A program made the position numbers and the translations under genes. The notes below the pieces were generated by a model. It did not search any database, had not been told where the DNA came from, and saw nothing but the letters and a program-made list of their open reading frames with translations. From Bin80 sp965116685 (GTDB taxonomy: Bacteria; Bacteroidota; Rhodothermia; Rhodothermales; Bin80): DNA of 64,000 bases. The DNA lies in the NCBI GenBank assembly GCA_965116685.1, contig OZ220707.1:1054001-1118000 (forward strand), written 5' to 3'. Position 1 is the first letter of the stretch, and every line of letters starts with the position of its first letter. Below, one piece after another: positions 8,641-15,868 of the stretch.

Positions 8641-10665
8641 TCAAGTCAAAAAGATGGGTAATGGGCAGGGCTTGGTAATGCGAGCGATGACCGCTTGGGT
8701 ATCCTGAATCGGAAGCTCACAGGTAGCTCCATGGCACATATGGATTGCAAACTTACTTACATCTCCAAAACTTGGACGCGAAAGGATGACTGCATTGGGC
8801 ACGTATACTTTTCTAAGATCTGCCAATGCTGCCTGGGTTTCAGATTGGTCACGAGAGCCTGAAACAATAATTTCAGTGTTCGGCCCTATTCCATAATCAA
8901 GCGCTGCCAGCGTTGCACTAAACCCATCAGGATACTTCGAAAGACCTCCTGAATACGCCTCGATGGATTGATGTCCAGCAGCTTCAAGATCAGGATCACT
9001 TGTGATGCGGGCCAGACGCAATAGATTCATCATCATCACTGCATTGCCGGAGGGAATTGCACTATCAAACGGCTGCCTAGGCCGCAGTAGAAGTGGTTCA
9101 CCATCGCGCCTGACCATGAAGAAATCCCCTTTCTCAGATCTAAAATCATCCAGAACCGTTTGGGTAAGCGCCCGTGCGAGCGTGCAATAATCTTCCTGAT
9201 CTGTCGCTTCATAAAGTGCCAGCAATCCCATGATCATATACGCGTAGTCATCCAAGAGCCCTTCGATCGCTGCCTCACCCTGCCGCCATCGGTGGAGCAG
9301 CCTGCCCGGCTCCGGCATCATATTTTTTTCAATGAAGCGTACACATTTTTCTGCCTGATGGATGAATTCGGATCCCCCCAACACCATACCAGACCGGGCA
9401 AGTGCTGTAATCATGAGCCCATTCCAATCTGTCAATACCTTATCATCCAAAAGAGGGCGCACCCGCTTCGACCGATGTCTAAGCAACCGCTCACACGCAT
9501 CATCCAGGATTGCACTGTCCTCAAGAGGGCCTTCCGAAGTGCGGTAGAAGATATTGTTGCCCGTCCGTTGACGAGTCGCTTCATCCAGGTAGTTGCCCCC
9601 TTCGCTCAGATTGAATGTGTCCGCGACCCGCTCTGCTTCATCGGATTTCAGCACCCTCCGGACCTCTTCCATCTCCCAGATATAATACTTCCCCTCGACT
9701 CCTTCGGAATCTGCATCCTCTCCAGTAAAATATGCGCCGTCAGGATGTCGTAACTCGCGATTCACATACTGCAGTATATCAAAAACCGTCTGCATGTATT
9801 CAAACTCGTCAGTCACTTGATGGGCTTCCAGATAGACGAGAATCAACAGCGCCTGATCGTAGAGCATCTTCTCGAAATGAGGAACTCGCCAGATCTCATC
9901 CGTGCTGTAGCGATGAAAGCCTCCTCCCAACTGATCATAGAGTCCTCCACGCCGCATTTCCCGGAGGGTACGCTGAACCATCTCCAGTGCTTTGGGATTT
10001 TGAGTGCGGTACCAATAGCGAAGCAAAAAGCGCAACCGATCTGGAGATGGAAACTTGGGTGCACGCCCGAACCCGCCATTTACCGGATCGTACTGCTGCT
10101 CAAAGTGCTGGAATGCTCTATGGAGGGTGTCCACCGATAACTCCTCCCCTGAGAGATCCAGGTCTGCGGACTGTTCCAGTGCCTGCACAAACTCATCTGC
10201 TGTTCTGTCCATCTGATCGCGGTTTTTTTGCCACGCCTCTGCAACCTTTGGAACGATCTGCAACATCCCCTCATGCCCATAGCGTGCAGTCTTGGGAAAG
10301 TATGTCCCCACCAGAAACGGACGCATTGCCGGGGTCATCATGACCGTCAGCGGCCAACCGCCGCGCCCTGTAGAAATCTGACAAGCACTCATATAGATGG
10401 CATCAATATCGGGGCGTTCCTCACGATCAACCTTGATATTGATAAATGTCTCGTTGAGCAGACGGGCCACCTCCGCATCCTCAAACGACTCTCTCTCCAT
10501 CACATGGCACCAGTGACAGGTTGCATACCCGATGGAGAGGAATATCGGACGATTGACCTCGCGAGCAGCCGCAAAAGCTTCCTCCCCCCAAGGCCACCAA
10601 TCCACCGGGTTATCCTTATGCTGCAGTAAGTACGGGCTTTTCTCAAGGGCGAGACGATTACTCAT
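8641..10665 (-). CDS. thioredoxin-domain protein, DUF255/YyaL (SSP411) family
   Basis: A 674-residue protein of the YyaL/spermatogenesis-associated-20 family: an N-terminal thioredoxin-like domain with CHWC at residues 50-53, followed by a long (alpha/alpha) six-hairpin-like region. The exact reaction of this family is not settled. The start at 10665 (MSNRLALEKSPYLLQHKDNP) is preferred; it overlaps the stop of the glycerate kinase gene (ATGAGTAA), a typical coupled arrangement. The extreme C-terminus is altered: the IS4 element at 4510-8668 inserted here, so the frame now ends TKPCPLPIFLT using IS bases. Reconstruction across the target duplication gives TKPA and stop, so only a few residues changed and function is probably kept. 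Confidence 0.9.
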   Translation of the reverse strand: MSNRLALEKSPYLLQHKDNPVDWWPWGEEAFAAAREVNRPIFLSIGYATCHWCHVMERESFEDAEVARLLNETFINIKVDREERPDIDAIYMSACQISTGRGGWPLTVMMTPAMRPFLVGTYFPKTARYGHEGMLQIVPKVAEAWQKNRDQMDRTADEFVQALEQSADLDLSGEELSVDTLHRAFQHFEQQYDPVNGGFGRAPKFPSPDRLRFLLRYWYRTQNPKALEMVQRTLREMRRGGLYDQLGGGFHRYSTDEIWRVPHFEKMLYDQALLILVYLEAHQVTDEFEYMQTVFDILQYVNRELRHPDGAYFTGEDADSEGVEGKYYIWEMEEVRRVLKSDEAERVADTFNLSEGGNYLDEATRQRTGNNIFYRTSEGPLEDSAILDDACERLLRHRSKRVRPLLDDKVLTDWNGLMITALARSGMVLGGSEFIHQAEKCVRFIEKNMMPEPGRLLHRWRQGEAAIEGLLDDYAYMIMGLLALYEATDQEDYCTLARALTQTVLDDFRSEKGDFFMVRRDGEPLLLRPRQPFDSAIPSGNAVMMMNLLRLARITSDPDLEAAGHQSIEAYSGGLSKYPDGFSATLAALDYGIGPNTEIIVSGSRDQSETQAALADLRKVYVPNAVILSRPSFGDVSKFAIHMCHGATCELPIQDTQAVIARITKPCPLPIFLT

Positions 10666-11980
10666 GGGCTCGAAGTCCAATTCCTATATCCATTACATTC
10701 GTATGAGTTGGGCCGGTAATCAGAAGTTGATCTACCGCCCTCAAGCAATGATAGGCATCATTTTCTTCTAATGCAGTATGGGGATCAACCCCCATGGATC
10801 GTGCTTTGGCAACCGTGTCGGGGGTAACCCATCCACCCGCAGCATCCGTTGGCCCATCAATCCCATCAATGCCACCAGAGAGTAATACTACATCTATGGA
10901 TTTATTCTTGAATTCACACGCTGCAGCAAGTGCCAATTCCTGATTGCGTCCACCCTTGCCGCCCCCCTGCACCGTAACAGTGGTTTCGCCTCCCCAGAGG
11001 ATGCACTCCCCAGGACCTAAATTCAAGATTTCCCGAGCCATGACCACCCCAATATCCCGCGCTTCACCATGGACACAGGAATTTGTACCCACAACATGAT
11101 AGCCCATTTGCTCTGCTGCAGCCCCTGCTCCTCTCAGAGCATGATCATTTGAAGCCAGCAGTCGGAAATCAGACCTCTCCAACAGTTCCGAGCCTGGCTT
11201 GGGGGTATCTGATTGAACTCCTTCAAGTCCAAACTTCAGATGCTTCTGCACTTCAGGGGGGATCTGTAGATCAAAAGCCAGGATTATATCTACCACATCC
11301 TCCCATGTCGTCGGATCCGCAACGGTCGGACCACTTCCAATGACAGACTCATCATCCCCAACGACATCAGATATAGCGAATGTGATGGTATGTGCCGGCC
11401 ATGCTGCCTTTGCAAGTTGGCCTCCCTTGATCGCCGATAGATGCTTGCGGACCGCATTGATCTGATGAATATTCGCGCCGCTGCGCAATAATAACTGGTT
11501 GACGGTGCGTAGATCCTGCAGTGTGAGGCCTAAAGATGGGAGACTCCATAATGCTGAAGCCCCGCCACTAAGAAGAACGATGAGCGTATCTCCCACGCCA
11601 CAGGCCTGTGCCGTTCGGAGTGCATCTGCTGCAGCCTGTTGACTCCCCCCATTCGGAACTGGATGCCCCCCTTCCGTTACTCTGATAGTCCTGGGAGGAG
11701 GCTGGTCTTTGGGAAACGAGTTGATATAGCCATGAGGCACAACCACCTGACCTTTAAATGAGCATTCAGGGAATTGCTGCTCCAGGGCTGCCGCCATCGC
11801 CATAGCAGCTTTGCCTGCTCCCACAACACGGCATGGCCCGGAAATCGATAAATCTCCTGCCGGCTCCATGAATTGGGGCGCACTCACACTCTTCACTGCT
11901 GCATCAAAGATTCTCTTCGCTGTTTCGATTAGTCCGGAATTGCTATTTTTAGGCCCACTCAATCCTGTAGTATTATGCAT
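10658..11980 (-). CDS. glycerate 2-kinase (GckA/MOFRL family)
   Basis: A 440-residue protein of the MOFRL-type glycerate kinase family, which phosphorylates glycerate to 2-phosphoglycerate. Visible signatures are GAGKAAMAMAAALEQ near the N-terminus, the LLSGGASALWSLP loop, DVVGDDESVIGSGPTVAD, and the C-terminal MOFRL block GGKGGRNQELALAAA with LLSGGIDGIDGPTDAAGG. Its stop overlaps the start of the DUF255 gene, so the two are probably co-transcribed. The start ATG lies in an ATGCAT palindrome that also supplies the start codon of the divergent NIPSNAP gene. No transporter or glyoxylate gene is adjacent, so its pathway cannot be placed. Confidence 0.9.
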   Translation of the reverse strand: MHNTTGLSGPKNSNSGLIETAKRIFDAAVKSVSAPQFMEPAGDLSISGPCRVVGAGKAAMAMAAALEQQFPECSFKGQVVVPHGYINSFPKDQPPPRTIRVTEGGHPVPNGGSQQAAADALRTAQACGVGDTLIVLLSGGASALWSLPSLGLTLQDLRTVNQLLLRSGANIHQINAVRKHLSAIKGGQLAKAAWPAHTITFAISDVVGDDESVIGSGPTVADPTTWEDVVDIILAFDLQIPPEVQKHLKFGLEGVQSDTPKPGSELLERSDFRLLASNDHALRGAGAAAEQMGYHVVGTNSCVHGEARDIGVVMAREILNLGPGECILWGGETTVTVQGGGKGGRNQELALAAACEFKNKSIDVVLLSGGIDGIDGPTDAAGGWVTPDTVAKARSMGVDPHTALEENDAYHCLRAVDQLLITGPTHTNVMDIGIGLRAHE

Positions 11981-12745
11981 CGCCGTTCATTTATGTCTTC
12001 TATCCCCTTCGCCGCTGCCACTCCCTTTATGACTCCCCGCACAGATATCCGTCAGCGTCAATACTTCGAGATGATCACGTATCATACGAATATAGGCCCT
12101 CGAAAGTCGCGCGTTGCTGATTTTTATCGGGATGTGGCATTGCCCGCTTACAGCCGGTTAGGGATTGGCCCCATTGGAGTCTTCTCTCCTTTATATGGCC
12201 CCAATAATCCCTCACTCTATATTCTGATACCTCACCAAAATATAGAGACTGCACTGCGAGGAAGTACATTGCTCCTGGATGACGAGGAATTTCGACATTC
12301 CGGCGCCTCTTTCCTGAATGCCTCATTGGATGATCCATCTTATGTACGCCAGGAACGTCAATTCATGCACGCTTTCGTAGACATGCCACAAGTCGCGGTG
12401 CCCGTGGAAGGATCAAACCGGATCTTCGAGTTACGTATTTATGAGAGTCATAGCGTGATTGCAGGACAGAAGAAAATTGACATGTTCAATGAAGGCGGGG
12501 AGATTGCTATCTTCCATAAGACAGGGTTGACTCCGGTATTTTTTGGCGAAACGATTTTTGGACCGCGAATGCCCAATCTCACCTACATGTTGGGATTTGA
12601 AAGCATGTCCGAGCGGGATGCAGCGTGGGACAGGTTTGTCGTCGATCCAGAATGGATTGCACTGCGGGATGACCTAACTTATGCAGACACGGTTTCCAAT
12701 ATTACTGACTTTATTCTCCGTCCCCTTCCATTTTCGCAGATCTAA
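11975..12745 (+). CDS. NIPSNAP-family protein, possible Tat-exported
   Basis: A 256-residue protein with two NIPSNAP-like ferredoxin-fold halves (QRQYFEMITYHTNIGPRKS, then RIFELRIYESHSVIAGQKK). The family is widespread and its function is poorly known. The N-terminus MHRRSFMSSIPFAAATPF resembles a twin-arginine signal (RRxF), which would export a folded protein. The start at 11975 shares ATGCAT with the divergent kinase start, which leaves no room for a promoter. Alternative starts at 11993 or 12029 would remove the RR pair, so the exact N-terminus is open. The stop is 4 bases before the amidohydrolase start, so the gene probably leads the rightward operon. Confidence 0.8.
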   Translation: MHRRSFMSSIPFAAATPFMTPRTDIRQRQYFEMITYHTNIGPRKSRVADFYRDVALPAYSRLGIGPIGVFSPLYGPNNPSLYILIPHQNIETALRGSTLLLDDEEFRHSGASFLNASLDDPSYVRQERQFMHAFVDMPQVAVPVEGSNRIFELRIYESHSVIAGQKKIDMFNEGGEIAIFHKTGLTPVFFGETIFGPRMPNLTYMLGFESMSERDAAWDRFVVDPEWIALRDDLTYADTVSNITDFILRPLPFSQI

Positions 12746-12749
12746 GCAC

Positions 12750-14324
12750 ATGCGTTATTTACTGATTCTCTATGCATTCCTGTTCGTATTCATCCATACT
12801 CCCCTGTTCGTTTCTGCTCAGGTAGCACCCGCGCCTGATCGCACCGAAGGAGAAGGTCCCTTTGAACGATTGATTATTCGAGGGGCCACTGTAATTGATG
12901 GAACGGGTTCACCGCCCCGCAGCCCCATGGATATTGTGATTGAAGGAAATCGGATTGTGAGCGTCCGCAGTGTAGGTGCTCCGGGTGTCCCCATTAATCA
13001 GGAAAGACGCCCAGATGAAGCTACCCGCGAGATTGATGCGCACGGCAAATACGTGATGCCCGGAATTGTAGACCTTCACGCTCACACAGGCGGGATCCCC
13101 AAGACGCCTGAAGCAGAATATATCTACAAACTCTGGCTTGCTCATGGAATCACGACTGTACGAGGAGTATCCTTCGGCGGATTTGACTGGTCGTTGAAGG
13201 AAAAAGAACGGAGCGCCGGCAATGAGATTACCGCTCCCCATATGGTCAGCTATCATCGGCCGGGCAGCGGCTGGGATCAGGGGGCGGTCACAACACCGGA
13301 AGCCGCACGCGCATGGGTTCGGTTTGCCGCGGAGTCCGGCGTGGATGGACTGAAGCTTGGCTCCTATCCACCGGACATTATGGCTGCTTTGCTGGATGAA
13401 GCAGCGAAGCATAATCTTGGGTCCACTGCACATCTCGGACAAATGGGAGTCGCTCAAATGAATGCGCTGGATGCAGCCCGGCTCGGGCTTGGCAGCATGA
13501 CCCATTTCTATGGGCTCTTTGAAGCATTGTACGACCATCACGATGTCCAGCCCTGGCCAGTTGATATGGACTATAATGACGAACAGATGCGTTTTGCGCA
13601 GGTCGCACGGCAGTGGTCACTCGTGACCCCGCAAGGTGACCTCTGGAATTCCGTGATGGACGAATTCCTTAAACTCGACTTCTATATCAACCCTACGATG
13701 ACCATTTATTCTGCCGGACGCGACGTGATGCGGGCCCGTAATGCAGACTGGAATGATAAATACGTGCTTGGAAGCCTTCAGGAGTTTTTCGACCCCAGCC
13801 GCACTGATCATGGGTCTTATTTTTTCGATTGGACGACGCACGATGAGGTCGCATGGAAGAAGTTCTATCAGGTCTGGATGCAGTTCCTGAACGAATACAA
13901 GAATCGCGGTGGAAAGGTGACCGTTGGCAGTGATAGTGGCTATATCTATCAACTCTACGGGTTCGGAACAATCCTCGAGCTGGAAATGCTGCAGGAGGCG
14001 GGCTTTCATCCGCTGGAAGTCGTCCGTGCAGCGACCATGCACGGAGCGATGGAAATCTATAAAACTCTCCAGAAACCCATCGAATATGGAGTGGTCCGTG
14101 CCGATATGCGGGCAGACCTTCTGATCGTGAGTGAGAACCCATTAGCGAATTTCAAGGTCCTTTATGGAACCGGTGCCATGAAACTCGATGATGAGACGGG
14201 CGAAGTCGGATTCGTGGGAGGAGTGGATTATACGATCAAGGATGGAATCGTCTACGATGCGAAAGCACTCTTGGAGGATGTGGCCGCCATGGTAGAGGAG
14301 CAGCGCCTCAATAAAGCACAATAA
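12750..14324 (+). CDS. exported amidohydrolase-family metalloenzyme
   Basis: A 524-residue protein of the amidohydrolase superfamily (imidazolonepropionase-like). The ATG at 12750 is chosen because it opens a clear Sec signal peptide (MRYLLILYAFLFVFIHTPLF). The metal-binding features are the DLHAHTGG (HxH) motif after KYVMPGIVD, later histidines in STAHLGQMG and MTHFYG, and the Asp in VTVGSDSGY. The C-terminal beta-sandwich closes with RADLLIVSENPLANF. Such enzymes hydrolyse cyclic amides, peptides or related C-N bonds; the substrate is not predictable. It sits 4 bases after the NIPSNAP gene and likely acts in the periplasm alongside the TonB receptor genes downstream. Confidence 0.88.
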   Translation: MRYLLILYAFLFVFIHTPLFVSAQVAPAPDRTEGEGPFERLIIRGATVIDGTGSPPRSPMDIVIEGNRIVSVRSVGAPGVPINQERRPDEATREIDAHGKYVMPGIVDLHAHTGGIPKTPEAEYIYKLWLAHGITTVRGVSFGGFDWSLKEKERSAGNEITAPHMVSYHRPGSGWDQGAVTTPEAARAWVRFAAESGVDGLKLGSYPPDIMAALLDEAAKHNLGSTAHLGQMGVAQMNALDAARLGLGSMTHFYGLFEALYDHHDVQPWPVDMDYNDEQMRFAQVARQWSLVTPQGDLWNSVMDEFLKLDFYINPTMTIYSAGRDVMRARNADWNDKYVLGSLQEFFDPSRTDHGSYFFDWTTHDEVAWKKFYQVWMQFLNEYKNRGGKVTVGSDSGYIYQLYGFGTILELEMLQEAGFHPLEVVRAATMHGAMEIYKTLQKPIEYGVVRADMRADLLIVSENPLANFKVLYGTGAMKLDDETGEVGFVGGVDYTIKDGIVYDAKALLEDVAAMVEEQRLNKAQ

Positions 14325-14374
14325 ATCCCAAGAACCGTTATATTGACCTGTTCACACAATCTCACATCAATCTC

Positions 14375-14890
14375 ATGTTACGAAACATTACATTTTTCTT
14401 GCTTGCAGCCGCTCTGGTTCTGCCGGCGACTGCTCAGGAGCACGACAACAGCGCTTACCTGGGTGCTCTTACCATGGATTTCTCCCAGTCCTCCGAAAAA
14501 CTCAACAGTTTGGCCGATGCCATTCCTGCAGATCAGTTTGACTGGAGTCCTGCCGAGGGTATCCGCTCTGTTGTCGAGGTACTCAATCATGTGTCCGATG
14601 CCAATTTTGGGATCGCAGCAATGCTGGGACACGAGTCGGACTACGAGGCATCCGCAACCGATACCAAGGAGGGGGCTATGGCGCGATTGGCCGCTTCGCA
14701 AGCACATGTACACGAACTCCTAGCTTCTATGGCCGAAGCCGACCTAAGCGGCACCATTGAGCTCTTCGGTATGACCATGAATCACTACGGAGCACTGGGG
14801 ATTATTTCGGGGCATACCCATGAGCATCTCGGACAGATGATTGCTTACGCCCGCTCGAACGGAATTGCACCACCCTGGAGTGGTGGATGA
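14375..14890 (+). CDS. DinB-like four-helix protein, exported
   Basis: A 171-residue protein with a signal peptide (MLRNITFFLLAAALVLPATA) and a DinB/YfiT-like metal-binding helical bundle. The putative ligands are His in EVLNHVSDAN, and the C-terminal pair in GHTHEHLGQMIAY. The family contains thiol transferases and many uncharacterised members. Export of a DinB-like fold is typical of Bacteroidota-like genomes. It lies 50 bases after the amidohydrolase gene and overlaps the likely start of the next gene, so it is part of the same operon. Confidence 0.85.
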   Translation: MLRNITFFLLAAALVLPATAQEHDNSAYLGALTMDFSQSSEKLNSLADAIPADQFDWSPAEGIRSVVEVLNHVSDANFGIAAMLGHESDYEASATDTKEGAMARLAASQAHVHELLASMAEADLSGTIELFGMTMNHYGALGIISGHTHEHLGQMIAYARSNGIAPPWSGG

Positions 14891-15863
14891 TCTCCGCATA
14901 GGGAGCCTCTGTCTCCTACTACTTATTACACTATGTGCCTGCCAGACCCCTGGGGTTGAGCAGGCATATCCAAGCCGCCCCCTGAGCTTCATTGTACCTT
15001 GGGAAGAGGGTACAGGTGGGGATGTTGCCTCGCGTATTTTGGCCAGTGCTCTTGAGAAGGAGTTGGACAGGCCTGTCAATGTCGTGAACCAGGCCGGAGT
15101 CAATGGAGTCATTGGCCACGCAGCTTTGGTACAATCTGAGGCCGACGGCTATACGCTGGGAGCACTCACTGAGGATATCACGATAATGCACTGGACGGGA
15201 CTCACGTATATCAACTCCAGCAGCTACTCCCCGATTGCACTGATTGCCGTGAATCCCCCCGTGATCACAGTTCGGCATGATGCCGCCTGGGAGACCATCC
15301 ACGACCTCATTACTGAACTAAAAGCAAACCCTGAAACACTGATGGCAAGCGGCTCCCGTTTTGGCGGCCTATGGGACCTGAGTCGGGTTGGATTTCTTGA
15401 AGCCGCAGATCTTGAGGAATCTGTGATGCCATGGCAACCCAGCCTAGGATCAGATTCTGCTCTACAGTATTTACTGGCCGACAGTGTTGACGTTGTCATA
15501 TCATCTCTGTCTGCCGTTGACTCGCTTCGCAGAGCAGGCCAGGTACGAACCCTGGCGACCATGTCGGGGGAGCGACTCCCTTCAGCACCAGATACCCCTA
15601 CTCTTAAAGAATCAGGAATTGACTACGAATCCGTGGGACGCTGGTTTGCACTTGCGGCTCCGAAGAACCTGCCAGATGCAAGACTGGAGCTTTTACGCGT
15701 TGCTATCTGGAATATATCCAAGCGGCCTGAATTTAGGCAATCCATCCAGCGGACCGGATTTCAATTACGACACATCACAGGAAGCGCCCTGGAGTCATTT
15801 CTGTACGAACAGGACCTCCACAATGGCTTGCTCTTGGATAAAGCCGGGCTTTCCCTCGAATAA
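14883..15863 (+). CDS. TctC-like (Bug) solute-binding lipoprotein
   Basis: A tripartite tricarboxylate transporter substrate-binding family protein of about 326 residues. The mature part begins YPSRPLSFIVPWEEGTGGD, the family hallmark, and continues with NVVNQAGVNGVIGHAALVQS and DGYTLGALTEDI. A lipoprotein signal ends LLLLITLCAC, so it is probably membrane-tethered. An ATG at 14841 is in frame, but GTG at 14883 (or 14880) overlaps the DinB stop and gives a more normal signal peptide, so it is preferred. No TctA or TctB membrane genes are in the window, so the partner is either elsewhere or different. The stop lies 5 bases before the TonB receptor start. Confidence 0.85.
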   Translation: MDDLRIGSLCLLLLITLCACQTPGVEQAYPSRPLSFIVPWEEGTGGDVASRILASALEKELDRPVNVVNQAGVNGVIGHAALVQSEADGYTLGALTEDITIMHWTGLTYINSSSYSPIALIAVNPPVITVRHDAAWETIHDLITELKANPETLMASGSRFGGLWDLSRVGFLEAADLEESVMPWQPSLGSDSALQYLLADSVDVVISSLSAVDSLRRAGQVRTLATMSGERLPSAPDTPTLKESGIDYESVGRWFALAAPKNLPDARLELLRVAIWNISKRPEFRQSIQRTGFQLRHITGSALESFLYEQDLHNGLLLDKAGLSLE

Positions 15864-15868
15864 TTTGA

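Larger units (their letters stand above)
4510..8668 (-). mobile_element. IS4-type element with DruA-like (DUF4338) transposase, interrupted by a second IS
   Basis: The element has imperfect terminal repeats, CTGCCCTATACCC at 4510 and GGGTAATGGGCAG ending at 8668. It is flanked by an exact 8-bp target duplication, GGCTTGGT, at 4502-4509 and 8669-8676. Taking out the nested insertion (6766-8353 plus one 13-bp duplication) leaves about 2,558 bp, a single-gene element. About 215 bp between the transposase stop and the left end carry no convincing gene. It landed in the last codons of the DUF255 gene. Confidence 0.85.

Noticed and set aside
13617..14142. Minus-strand frames of 141 and 149 codons antisense to the amidohydrolase
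   Set aside because: They are complementary-strand shadows of a gene with clear motifs.
14343..14723. 126-codon + strand frame overlapping the DinB-like gene
   Set aside because: It has no signal or family motif, and the overlapping frame has a signal peptide and DinB histidines.
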